Origin: Mycolicibacterium bacteremicum
Lineage (GTDB): Bacteria; Actinomycetota; Actinomycetes; Mycobacteriales; Mycobacteriaceae
Reading direction: 5' to 3'
DNA length: 64,000 nt
NCBI RefSeq assembly: GCF_002086115.1
Contig: NZ_MVHJ01000006.1
Location: forward strand, 1-64,000
Under the pieces are notes generated by a model that saw only the letters and a list, made by a program, of their open reading frames with translations, did not search any database and had not been told where the DNA came from. A program made the position numbers and the translations under genes. Each line of letters opens with the position of its first letter. Positions within the stretch are counted from its first letter, which is position 1. Of this stretch, positions 15,638-24,023 are shown piece by piece.

Positions 15638-16858
15638 GTGACCGCTGATCTTGATCGGGCGATAGCCGGCACGGGGCTGCAGACCTATCTGCAGCCCCTG
15701 GTTTCGCTGTCCGATCACGCCGTCATCGGCTACGAGGCGTTGTCCCGCTGGCCTGCGCTGGACGTGGGCACCGCCGAGGTCTTCGCATACGCGACGCAAG
15801 TCGGGCGCGTGGACGAACTGGAATCCCGATGCGTCGACAGCGCCATCGCGGCGGCCGAGGCCGCGCCGATCGCCGCCGGATCGATCCTCGCGCTCAACAA
15901 CGAGGCCGCCACCGCACCGATCAACCGGCGCCGCAATCCCGCGCTGGCCAGAGCGGCCGAGAATTACCAGATCGTGGTCGAACTGACCGAGCGCGACCTG
16001 TTCGCCAGTCCGGCTTCGTTGCTGCACAAGGTGGACGCGCTGCGGGCCGACGGTTTCGTCATCGCACTCGACGATGTCGGTGCCTTCCGTGACTCGTGCG
16101 CCGCGCTCGACATCATCCGCCCCGACCTCGTCAAGCTGGACCTGACGCTCGTCCAGGCCAGCCCGACCGTCGAGCAGGCCCGAATCCTGACTGCGGTCAT
16201 GGCGCACCGCGAGCGCTCGGCGACGGTCATCCTCGCCGAGGGCATCGAAACGGCGGCCCATCTGGAGCAGGCCAAGGCACTGGGCGCCGACCTGGGCCAG
16301 GGGTATCTGTTCGGGCGGCCGTCGACGACGCCGGAGCCCGGCGGCGCCGGCGGCTGGACATTGCCGAGCACGCCGCCGGACACGTCCTACCGCAACGGCA
16401 CACCGTTCGACGGAATTCCGGCGACGGGGAACATCCGAACGGCGCGCAAGGAGACCCTGCTCGCGTTCTCCCGGGCGATCGAGCAGCAGGTTCACAATGC
16501 CGCGGACCACCAGATCGTGCTCACAAGTGTGCAGCACGGCCGGTTCTTCACCGGCCGGACCGCCGATGTCTACCGTGCCCTCGCCATCACGAACCCGCTG
16601 GTGACGGTGTTCGGCCACGATCTGCCCCGGACCGGTGACGAGCTCGTGCTGCAACCACTGGCAGCCGATGACCCACTGGCTGCGGAATGGCTGGTGGTGG
16701 CGATCGGTGGTCATACCGCGGTGGCGTTGATCGCGCGCGAGCGAGCGGGCCGGCAGCGCGCCGATGCGGACCGCGAGTTCGATTTCGTCATCGCCCACGA
16801 CCGACAGCTGGTCGCCGACGCCGCCCGCAACCTGATGGCGCGCATCCCGCGCGCCTGA
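15638..16858 (+). CDS. EAL domain protein with C-terminal DICT-like domain
   Basis: 406 residues from GTG. Residues 15-225 are an EAL domain: YEALSRW (near 31-37), LNNEA, ELTERDLF, DDVGAF, KLDLTL, LAEGIET and QGYLFGRP. The two metal-binding aspartates, the key lysine and the second glutamate are kept, but the DDFGTGYSS loop 6 reads DDVGAFRDS, which usually weakens dimer-linked c-di-GMP hydrolysis. Residues 270-400 resemble the DICT sensory domain found with GGDEF, EAL and two-component proteins. It is therefore a c-di-GMP phosphodiesterase or c-di-GMP receptor. The stop is one base from that of the convergent GGDEF gene. Confidence 0.85.
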   Translation: MTADLDRAIAGTGLQTYLQPLVSLSDHAVIGYEALSRWPALDVGTAEVFAYATQVGRVDELESRCVDSAIAAAEAAPIAAGSILALNNEAATAPINRRRNPALARAAENYQIVVELTERDLFASPASLLHKVDALRADGFVIALDDVGAFRDSCAALDIIRPDLVKLDLTLVQASPTVEQARILTAVMAHRERSATVILAEGIETAAHLEQAKALGADLGQGYLFGRPSTTPEPGGAGGWTLPSTPPDTSYRNGTPFDGIPATGNIRTARKETLLAFSRAIEQQVHNAADHQIVLTSVQHGRFFTGRTADVYRALAITNPLVTVFGHDLPRTGDELVLQPLAADDPLAAEWLVVAIGGHTAVALIARERAGRQRADADREFDFVIAHDRQLVADAARNLMARIPRA

Positions 16859-16859
16859 G

Positions 16860-17951
16860 TCAGGACCCGTCCACCTCGATGCGGTCCCCGCCGGCCCGCT
16901 TGGCGGCATACATCGCCCGATCAGCGGCGTCCAGCAGATGTTCGGTCAGCTCGATGGTGTCCACCGGTGCGTGTTCGACCACGGTGGTGCAGGCGATGCC
17001 GATGCTGGCGGTGAACGGGGCGGGCGCGGTCGGGAAGTGGCTGCGCAAACGCTCGGCGACGTGCACGGCGATGGCGGTCTCGCCGACGTCGACGATCGCG
17101 AACTCCTCGCCCCCGATGCGTGCGAGCACCGCCTGCGCCGACGCCGCATCGCGCATCATCTGCGCCAGCGCGACCAGAACATCGTCACCGAAGGCATGCC
17201 CGTGCGTGTCGTTGATGGCCTTGAAGTCGTCGATGTCGACCATCGTCATGCACAGCTGCATTCGCGCGGCCGGTGCCGCGGAGCCGATGAGTTGGCCGAC
17301 CGCTCGGACCAGCCCCCGGCGGTTGGCCAGCCCGGTCAGCGGATCGACATCGGACTCCACGGCGGCGTCGCTGAGCAACTGCACCAGAATGCGCAATGTC
17401 ATCGGGACCACGATCACCGCCGCGAGCCGCAGGGCGCCGTCGGCCACGCCCTCGAATGGGTCGCCGTGCGTTGCCTCGGTGACCATCCGCATGACGATGG
17501 GCACGGTGGCCAGCCCGATCACCACGGTGAGGTGCGGCAGCGTGTGGACACACGCCACATAGCTCGCGGTGAGGGCGAAGGCGACGGTGCCAGTGAAGGG
17601 TCGGTCCTCGATGATGTACAGCACGCAGTTGATCGCGATGCTGGCGTTGAGCGTGATGACGATGAACTTCGACTGCCCATAGGTCGGCCAGGCGGTGAAC
17701 CACCAGCACCCGAACGCCAGGGCGATACCGCCGCACGCGATGGTGACCAGCCGGATCGAGAGCGTGGTGACGCCCTCGGGGCTCAACGCCATCAGGATGG
17801 GCCACGCCCCGATCGTCAGGCAGGCGAAGCCGACACCGATCCGGGTGAGCCGCCCGTACCCGCTGTCCTCGACCAGTTGGATCAGCCAGTCGTAGCGGTC
17901 CGGCTGGCGCCACCACTTGGCAAGCGTGGCGGCCACGGTCGAACGGCGCAC
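16860..17951 (-). CDS. Membrane diguanylate cyclase (GGDEF)
   Basis: 363 residues. The N-terminus (WWRQPDRYDWLIQLVEDSG) leads into about six membrane helices (35-190). The GGDEF domain covers 200-360 with DPLTGLANRR, VDIDDFKAINDTHGHAFGDDVL and an intact active site GGEEF near residue 280, so it should make c-di-GMP from two GTP. No RxxD product-inhibition site is evident before the active site. The protein at 41286-42383 shares the W-R-x-P-D-x-[FY]-D-W start and layout, so the two are paralogues. Confidence 0.92.
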   Translation of the reverse strand: MRRSTVAATLAKWWRQPDRYDWLIQLVEDSGYGRLTRIGVGFACLTIGAWPILMALSPEGVTTLSIRLVTIACGGIALAFGCWWFTAWPTYGQSKFIVITLNASIAINCVLYIIEDRPFTGTVAFALTASYVACVHTLPHLTVVIGLATVPIVMRMVTEATHGDPFEGVADGALRLAAVIVVPMTLRILVQLLSDAAVESDVDPLTGLANRRGLVRAVGQLIGSAAPAARMQLCMTMVDIDDFKAINDTHGHAFGDDVLVALAQMMRDAASAQAVLARIGGEEFAIVDVGETAIAVHVAERLRSHFPTAPAPFTASIGIACTTVVEHAPVDTIELTEHLLDAADRAMYAAKRAGGDRIEVDGS

Positions 17952-18277
17952 GGATGTCTCCCCCAGACGGCTCTGCTGTCACCACAGAGTCCGCCGCCAT
18001 TGGACCACGCCCTGCAGACCGGGTCGCCCGAATGAACGGTCTGTGTGCCGCCGATCGCTCAGGCGGTGAAGCTTTGGTCCCGCTGACTGCTTAACGCGGC
18101 TGCCGACCTTGCCAAGCTCACCTGATGCCGGGACACCGCAGCCTGCTGCCAGCGACACTGAGCCCGGCTCTACCCGCTGCCGGGCGCGTCCAAACTGCGG
18201 CAATGAACCGGACCGCCCGGCTTTTCGTTATCGGGACATGTGCTGTTCCGCAGACGTACAACCCTTAAGGTGGCGGG
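17952..18277. other. Divergent intergenic region with recurring motif
   Basis: 326 bases between the GGDEF start and the GAF-ANTAR start, no convincing gene. It contains the motif GCTGACTGCTTAAC followed by GCGGCTGC (18082-18103), also seen at 43156-43180, and a short inverted repeat of CTCTG and CAGAG near 17975. Promoters for both neighbours must lie here, but no clear consensus is seen. Confidence 0.6.
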
Positions 18278-18967
18278 ATGACGTCCTCCCAGACAGGCGA
18301 TCTGGCCCACCGCATGGCGGACCTGGCTCGCACGGTCGCGCTGCAGAGCGTCGATGACGTCCTGCGCGATGTCACGTCGGCGGCGATCGAGCTGATCCCC
18401 GAGGCCGATACCGCCGGCATCCTGCTGATCGGCAAGGACCACCGGTATCAGTCGGTGGCCACGACCAGCGATCTGGTGCACACACTCGACGATCTGCAGA
18501 TGACGTTCGAGGAGGGGCCGTGCGTGCAGGCGGCCCTCGACGACGTGGTCGTGCGCACCGACGACTTCCGCGACGAGCCACGCTGGCCGAAGTATTCCCC
18601 GGCGGCGCTCGAACTTGGCGTGATGAGCGGCCTGTCGTTCAAGCTCTACACCGCCAACCGGACCGCGGGGGCGCTCAACCTGTTCAGCACCCACCCCAAT
18701 GTGTGGAGCGCCAAGGCCGAGACCACCGGCATCGTGCTGGCCGCGCACGCGGCGGCCGCCATCCTGGCGAGCAGGCAGACCGAAGAGCTGGAGTCGGCGG
18801 TGGCCAGCCGGGACCGGATCGGTCAGGCCAAGGGCATCATCATGGAACGCTTCAAAATCGACGACGTACAGGCATTTGCATTGCTGCGCAAGCTGTCTCA
18901 GGACAGCAACACAAAACTGGCCGACGTCGCCGGCCAGGTGATCGCCACCAGCCTGGAGCCGTCCTAA
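18278..18967 (+). CDS. GAF-ANTAR transcription antitermination regulator
   Basis: 229 residues. GAF domain at about 20-160 (LIPEADTAGILLIGKDHRY, LQMTFEEGPCVQAALDD, GALNLFS) and ANTAR at 170-229 (SRDRIGQAKGIIMERFKID, AFALLRKLSQDSNTKLADVA). GAF senses a small molecule or redox state and ANTAR binds a two-hairpin RNA target to prevent termination. It is closely similar to the GAF-ANTAR protein at 33934-34653 (same EEGPC/DEGPC and GIIMERFKID stretches). It overlaps the convergent TetR gene by four bases. Confidence 0.92.
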   Translation: MTSSQTGDLAHRMADLARTVALQSVDDVLRDVTSAAIELIPEADTAGILLIGKDHRYQSVATTSDLVHTLDDLQMTFEEGPCVQAALDDVVVRTDDFRDEPRWPKYSPAALELGVMSGLSFKLYTANRTAGALNLFSTHPNVWSAKAETTGIVLAAHAAAAILASRQTEELESAVASRDRIGQAKGIIMERFKIDDVQAFALLRKLSQDSNTKLADVAGQVIATSLEPS

Positions 18968-19569
18968 GTTTCCGAGCGGGGTGGCCAGCTCTCGGTGATC
19001 AGATCGGTCACCGCCGCCACCCAGACGTCGTCGAGGGCGGCATCGCGGCGCATCAGGATGCGGAAGATCGCGCTGCCGGCCACCACCTCGGCGAGCAACG
19101 GCAGATCGTCGTCGCCCCGGCGTTCCTGGCCGAACCGGGTCTCGAAAGCGGTCAGATTGCCGGTGAGTCGGCCGATCATCGATGCGTGCAGTTCGGGGTC
19201 GGCCACCGTGTCGGCGATCAACCCCGGTAGCGCCACCCGGACCTCGGGCCGGTCGAAGACGGCGCGGACCGTCTCCACCATCGCCTGGATGTCGCGCCGG
19301 ATGTCGCCCGCGCCGTCGGGCGCTGGGATCGCCACATCCGACAGGACCGCCTCGTGGACGAGGTGGACCTTGCCCGACCACCGCCGGTAGATCGCCGTGG
19401 TGGTCGTTCCGGCGCGCGCGGCGATGGCCGACAGCGACAGTGCGGGATAGCCCTTCTGCAGCAGCAACTCGCGGGTCGCCCCGATGATCGCGGCGTCGAT
19501 CCTGCCATCGCGTGGCCGGCCCGCCTGCGCGAGGACTCCCTTGCCATCGGCACGGTCGTCTGGTGTCAT
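18964..19569 (-). CDS. TetR/AcrR family transcriptional regulator
   Basis: 201 residues from the ATG at 19569 (MTPDDRADGKGVL); an ATG at 19581 would add four residues. N-terminal helix-turn-helix with AAIIGATRELLLQKGYPAL, SLSAIAARAGTTTTAIYRRW; the C-terminal region matches the TetR_C_11-like type (DIQAMVETVRAVFDRPEVR, ETRFGQERR). It is divergent to the unknown/PEP-synthase-like operon with only 55 bases between start codons, which hold an inverted repeat, so it is the likely repressor of that operon. Confidence 0.9.
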   Translation of the reverse strand: MTPDDRADGKGVLAQAGRPRDGRIDAAIIGATRELLLQKGYPALSLSAIAARAGTTTTAIYRRWSGKVHLVHEAVLSDVAIPAPDGAGDIRRDIQAMVETVRAVFDRPEVRVALPGLIADTVADPELHASMIGRLTGNLTAFETRFGQERRGDDDLPLLAEVVAGSAIFRILMRRDAALDDVWVAAVTDLITESWPPRSET

Positions 19570-19587
19570 GATGCCCAGCATAATTCC

Positions 19588-19607
19588 AATACAGGTCGTA
19601 TCGTATT
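19588..19607. promoter_or_regulatory. Candidate TetR operator AATAC-N10-GTATT
   Basis: AATAC (19588-19592) and GTATT (19603-19607) with a nested ATAC-N5-GTAT lie in the 55-base AT-richer gap between the divergent TetR gene and the 19625 gene. The position fits an operator; the arms are short. Confidence 0.4.
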
Positions 19608-19624
19608 TGAAAGGCCGCCGTTCG

Positions 19625-20743
19625 ATGCACCTCAGTTCGCTCGATGAGTACCCGATCCATCAGGAGCCGGTGCCCATCGCATCGCCCGCCTCATCGGACC
19701 GCAACTTCTATGACCGGTCCTATTTCAACGTCCTGGACCGCGCCGGCGCCTTCATGGCGCTCACCGGCATCGGCTACTACCCCCGGCTCGGAGTGAAGGA
19801 CGCCTACTTCCTGGTCCGCCGGGGCGACACCCAGACCGCCGTCCATCTCAGCGACGCGATCGACGACGACCGGCTGAACCAGCACGTCAACGGCTACCGG
19901 CTCGACGTGGTCGACCCGCTGCAGGAACTGCGCCTCACGCTGGCGCCGACCGAGGGCATCGCTGCCGACCTCACCTGGCGCGGGTTGTTCCCCGCCGCGC
20001 TGGAACAACCGCACCAGATGCTCACCGAGCGGCGAGTGACGTTGCAGGCGTGCCGATTCGCGCAGGTCGGCAGCTGGCAGGGTTGGATCGAGGTGGACGG
20101 TGAACGGCTGACGGTCGAGCCGGACACCAGCGTCGGGGCCCGCGACCGGTCCTGGGGTATCCGTCCGGTCGGCGAGACCGAACCGGCCGGTCGCCCCGAC
20201 GCCGCCTTCACAGGCATGTGGTGGCTGTACCTGCCGCTGGCCTTCGACGACTACCAGCTGTTCCTGATCATCCAGGAGGATCCGGACGGCCACCGCAGCC
20301 TGTATGACTGCACCCGCCGGTGGCGCGACGGCCGGGTCGAACAGCTCGATGGGGTGCGCGCCACCATCCACTACACCCCCGGCACCCGGATCCCCTACGG
20401 GGCGCATGTCGAGTTCATGAACCGCGCCGGTGACCGGATCCGGCTCGACATCGAATCGAAGCTGTTCGCGCCCATCGCCTTCGGCTCCGGCTACGGCGGT
20501 GATGCGACCTGGGCGCACGGCACCTGGAAGGGCGGCGCGTTCGCCGAGCGGGTCAGCTTCGACCTGACCGACCCCGCGGTGCTGGCCCGGGCCCCGTTCA
20601 GCCTCATCGATCACGTCGGCAGCGCGGTCTGCACCGAGGAAGACGGGACCACCCGCCGTGGCTCGGGACTGTTCGAGCACGCCGTCATCGGACCCCATCA
20701 CCCGTCGGGTTTCACCGACTGGACCGACGTGGCCGGTCGATAG
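19625..20743 (+). CDS. Conserved actinobacterial protein, beta-rich (DUF7064/7065-like)
   Basis: 372 residues from the ATG at 19625. No catalytic motif is recognised. The sequence alternates short strands with many Trp and aromatic residues (GMWWLYLPLAFDDYQLFLII, SWGIRPVGE, GDATWAHGTWKGG), resembling the two-lobed lipocalin-like or AttH/CrtC-like proteins annotated as DUF7064/DUF7065. Such proteins bind hydrophobic molecules. It is six bases upstream of the PEP-synthase-like gene, so the two are co-translated and probably act on the same compound. Confidence 0.7.
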   Translation: MHLSSLDEYPIHQEPVPIASPASSDRNFYDRSYFNVLDRAGAFMALTGIGYYPRLGVKDAYFLVRRGDTQTAVHLSDAIDDDRLNQHVNGYRLDVVDPLQELRLTLAPTEGIAADLTWRGLFPAALEQPHQMLTERRVTLQACRFAQVGSWQGWIEVDGERLTVEPDTSVGARDRSWGIRPVGETEPAGRPDAAFTGMWWLYLPLAFDDYQLFLIIQEDPDGHRSLYDCTRRWRDGRVEQLDGVRATIHYTPGTRIPYGAHVEFMNRAGDRIRLDIESKLFAPIAFGSGYGGDATWAHGTWKGGAFAERVSFDLTDPAVLARAPFSLIDHVGSAVCTEEDGTTRRGSGLFEHAVIGPHHPSGFTDWTDVAGR

Positions 20744-20749
20744 AACGCC

Positions 20750-23113
20750 ATGGATACGCAGACAATGGATTTCGACGACATCATCGACGCCCGGTTCGGC
20801 GGCAAGGCCGCCGGGCTGGCCGAACTGCGGCGGCTCGGGCTGGCCGTGCCGGAGGGTTTCGTCATCAGCGATGGCCCCGACTCCCTCGGAGGCGCGGTCA
20901 CCAGATTCACCGAGATGGCCGCCGCGGGACTGACTCCGGTGGCGGTCCGCTCCTCGGCGGTCGGCGAGGACGGTGACGACCAGTCCTTCGCCGGGCAGTA
21001 CGACACCGTGCTCGGCGTGGACTCGGTCGAAGGGTTCACCGACGCCGTGCAGCGGTGCGTCGCATCGAGTCGATCGCGACGCGCCGCGTCCTACAGCGGC
21101 CGGTCCACAGCCACCATGCATCTGGTGGTCCAGCGGATGGTCGATGCGCGCGCCGCCGGGGTGGTCTTCACCGCGGACCCGAGCAGCGGTCGGCGCGACG
21201 TCATGGTCATCGACGCCATCGCCGGACTCGGCGAGGCACTCGTCGACGGATCGGCCTCCCCCGACCACATCGTCCTGCATGCCGACGGCAGCACCGCCAT
21301 GGCCGAAATCATCGGTGCGCCGGTGCTCTCCGACGACGAGGTTGCCGAGATCCGCGCCGACGCACTGCGAGCCGCCGCACACTGGGGCCGCCCGATGGAT
21401 CTCGAGTGGGCCATCGACACCGCGGGAACGTTGTGGTGGCTGCAGGCCCGCCCGATCACCACGCTGCCCGGTGACCTCAACGAGATGGACTCGCCGCTCG
21501 CCGGCGCCGATCACGTCTACACCCGCTGCAACATCGGCGAGATGATGCCGGGCGCGTTCTGCCCGCTGACCGCCTCGGTGTCCGGGTACGCCATCGACTA
21601 CGCGATGCAGATGACCCAGGTGGTGGCGCGCGCCCAACCCCGCTACGCGACACCGTGGTTGCAGGTCGGCTATTTCTACGGCCACATGTTCCTGAACCTG
21701 ACGGAGGGCACCGCGCTCAGCTCGGGAATCCTGGGCAACTCCCGCGAACAGTTCTCGATGTCCATCTGCGGACGCGTCGTCGACGAGCTCGAACCCCGCC
21801 CGCCGCAACCCTTCCTGCGAAAACTCGGCAACACGATCCGGTTGGTGTCGCACGCGCTGTCCGTCGGCCCCGAGATCCGCCGCCTCGACGACCGGATCAA
21901 CGGCTATGCCGTCCCGACCGGTGAGAACGCCGCAGAGGTGTTGCGGCAGCTGGAAGCCGGGGTGCAACTGTACTGCGATGTCACCCTGATCCACGTCCGA
22001 TCCTCCTCGCGTGCCGCGGTGGCCGCGAACGTTCTGGAGAGCACCATGATCAAGCAGGCCGTCAAGGGTGGCCGCAGCGCGCAGGACGGTCAGGCCGAGG
22101 CGATGCGCCTGATGGCCGGCGCCACCGACGTGGAGAGCGCGATGATGCTCGAGCAACTGCGGGCCGTCGTCCGCACGCTCGCCGGGGATTCGGCCGCCAC
22201 CGAGCAATTCCTGTCCGGCGCCCCGGATGTCGCGGTCGAACAGCTGCGGTCGGCCGGCACCCCCGCCGCGGATGCGTTGCGGGCTTTTCTGGATCGGCAC
22301 GGCCATCGGGGATACCGCGAGCTGTGCATGCGGGATCCGTCCTGGGCCGATGACCCGGCCGGGCTCGGCACATTGATGCAGGCGATGGTGCGCGCCGAGC
22401 TGTCCCCTGCCGGCCGCCCAGCCGGGCACGACGCGGCCGGGCAGACCGCCTCGCGAGCCGCTGGTTTCCTCGCCCGACTGGCCCGCGGCGGGGCGCGCGG
22501 ACGGGAGGAGACGAAGGCCAAGATGGCCTTGATGGCGCATGCCCTCAAACGCGGCTACCGGCACCTCGGTCAGGTACTCACCCGGTCGGGCCGGTTGCCC
22601 GATGCCGATCTGGTGTTCTTCTTCGACCGAAGCGAGCTCGCGTCTGTTGTCGGCGGCGGCGACATCTCCGACCTGGTGCACCGGGCGCAGGCGCGTCGTG
22701 CGGCACTGGCCTATCAGGACGCGCTGGAGTTCGCCGATGTGTCGGTGGGGCGGCCCACACCACTCATCGCGCCGCCGGCCGCCGCCGACGCCGACACCAT
22801 CGTCGGTCGCCCGGCCGGCCGCGGATCGGTCGAAGGCGTTGTCAGAGTGGCCAAGTCGGTCCACGACGCGCGCGATGTGCAATCCGGTGAGATTCTGGTG
22901 GCACCGGTGACCGATGTCGGATGGACACCGTACTTCGCCGTGATCTCCGCCCTGGTCACCGATATCGGTAGTTCGGTGTCACACGGTGCGGTGGTGGCCC
23001 GCGAGTACGGACTGCCCTGTGTGGTCAACACATTGGTGGCAACGCAAATCCTGCGGACCGGCGACCGGGTCCGGGTCGACGGTGACCGCGGGGTGATCAC
23101 CCGTCTGGCATGA
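20750..23113 (+). CDS. PEP-synthase/rifampin-phosphotransferase-like enzyme
   Basis: 787 residues. Residues 12-250 form a PPDK-type ATP-grasp domain (GGKAAGLAELRRLGLAVPEGF, VRSSAVGEDGDDQSFAGQYDTV, GVVFTADPSSG, WLQARPITT). A long helical middle (about 280-650) corresponds to the substrate-binding region of rifampin phosphotransferase, and the C-terminal swivelling domain holds the phosphohistidine H745 in SVSHGAVVAREYGLP. Real PEP synthases have a further PEP-binding TIM barrel, which is missing, so the enzyme should move a phosphate from ATP to a small molecule, as RPH does. The middle domain differs from known RPHs; the substrate could be endogenous. Control by the adjacent TetR is likely. 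Confidence 0.85.
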   Translation: MDTQTMDFDDIIDARFGGKAAGLAELRRLGLAVPEGFVISDGPDSLGGAVTRFTEMAAAGLTPVAVRSSAVGEDGDDQSFAGQYDTVLGVDSVEGFTDAVQRCVASSRSRRAASYSGRSTATMHLVVQRMVDARAAGVVFTADPSSGRRDVMVIDAIAGLGEALVDGSASPDHIVLHADGSTAMAEIIGAPVLSDDEVAEIRADALRAAAHWGRPMDLEWAIDTAGTLWWLQARPITTLPGDLNEMDSPLAGADHVYTRCNIGEMMPGAFCPLTASVSGYAIDYAMQMTQVVARAQPRYATPWLQVGYFYGHMFLNLTEGTALSSGILGNSREQFSMSICGRVVDELEPRPPQPFLRKLGNTIRLVSHALSVGPEIRRLDDRINGYAVPTGENAAEVLRQLEAGVQLYCDVTLIHVRSSSRAAVAANVLESTMIKQAVKGGRSAQDGQAEAMRLMAGATDVESAMMLEQLRAVVRTLAGDSAATEQFLSGAPDVAVEQLRSAGTPAADALRAFLDRHGHRGYRELCMRDPSWADDPAGLGTLMQAMVRAELSPAGRPAGHDAAGQTASRAAGFLARLARGGARGREETKAKMALMAHALKRGYRHLGQVLTRSGRLPDADLVFFFDRSELASVVGGGDISDLVHRAQARRAALAYQDALEFADVSVGRPTPLIAPPAAADADTIVGRPAGRGSVEGVVRVAKSVHDARDVQSGEILVAPVTDVGWTPYFAVISALVTDIGSSVSHGAVVAREYGLPCVVNTLVATQILRTGDRVRVDGDRGVITRLA

Positions 23114-23127
23114 CGACCTCGGCACCG

Positions 23128-23859
23128 TCACGCCGCAAGCACGAACGACAGGAAGAATCCCGCCGCCGTGGCGAACGCGTTGTACGGACGGCCGTGCTCG
23201 AATGCCTCCGGCATCAGCGTATCGGCCAACGATGCGAGTACGGCACCACCGGCGAAGGCCAAGGCCACGGCAAGCACATGCGGACTGAGTTGGTCGGCGG
23301 TGACCCGTCCCGCCACCACCGCAGCGGCCAGCAGGAGTGCGCACGCGACCCAGGTCGCCATGACGGTGCGTGCCTGCATCCCGGATTCGCGCATGCTGAT
23401 CGCACCCACCAGTGCCTCCGGCAGGTTGGAGAAGAAGATGGCGACAAGCAGGGACAACGACGCCCCGCTGACCAGGGACACGCCGAGCGCGATGTTCTCC
23501 GGAACCCCGTCGAGGGTGACCGCGGCCAACAGCGCCAACCCCACCCCGCGGCGGGCCCCGGCCGCGGCCACCTCACGCTGTTCGGGCCCTGATCTGCCCG
23601 CGACATAGCGGTCCAGCATGGTGTCGGCCAGCACGAACGTCGCCGCACCGGCCAGCAGACCCAGCCCGGCGCGCGCCGCGCCACCCAAATGGAACGCATC
23701 CTCGAACAATTCGAACGCCAACGCCGAGATCAGGGCGCCACTGGCGAAGGCCAGCAGCACGCCGGTCACCGTCTTCGACGGACTGAACCGCGTTCCGACC
23801 GCTGCGCCCAGCACCAGTGCGCTGGACGCGGCCACACCGAACACCACCGCTGTGAGCAC
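23128..23859 (-). CDS. ZIP family metal transporter
   Basis: 243 residues from the GTG at 23859 with GGGG upstream. Eight membrane helices; helix 4 holds TLDGVPENIALGVSL and helix 5 FFSNLPEALVGA, carrying the paired metal-binding residues (H/N-x-x-x-E of ZIP, here with D-G-x-P-E-N and N-x-x-E). The cytoplasmic His-rich loop of many ZIPs is absent. It should carry Zn, Fe or Mn into the cytosol. A paralogue is at 48538-49290 with the same PEAFE end. The stop lies 14 bases from that of the PEP-synthase-like gene. Confidence 0.88.
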   Translation of the reverse strand: MLTAVVFGVAASSALVLGAAVGTRFSPSKTVTGVLLAFASGALISALAFELFEDAFHLGGAARAGLGLLAGAATFVLADTMLDRYVAGRSGPEQREVAAAGARRGVGLALLAAVTLDGVPENIALGVSLVSGASLSLLVAIFFSNLPEALVGAISMRESGMQARTVMATWVACALLLAAAVVAGRVTADQLSPHVLAVALAFAGGAVLASLADTLMPEAFEHGRPYNAFATAAGFFLSFVLAA

Positions 23860-24023
23860 GATGCCCCCCTTCCAGGGCCTGTCCGCTCGGGGATCGAGCG
23901 CTCTGCCCGCCGGGAGATACCCATCTGGCGCAACTCCTCACCACTTTGCGCAGGGCCGTCGATGTCGGCTTTCGTCGGCCGCCGGGGCGGGTACTGATCG
24001 GCCATGATCGGCGGGGGAACGAC

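Noticed and set aside
14306..16909. An 867-codon minus-strand frame joining YihY/BrkB to sequence antisense to the EAL gene
   Set aside because: Homology to YihY starts only at the ATG at 15334 with a good ribosome site; the rest is Arg/Gly-rich antisense of the EAL gene.
16938..18035. A 365-codon plus-strand frame antisense to the GGDEF gene
   Set aside because: Low-complexity Gly/Arg/Asp sequence; the minus strand has the intact GGEEF cyclase.
19691..22882. A 1063-codon minus-strand frame antisense to the 19625 and PEP-synthase-like genes
   Set aside because: High-GC shadow frame, Gly/Arg/His-rich with no domain; the plus strand carries recognised motifs over the same region.
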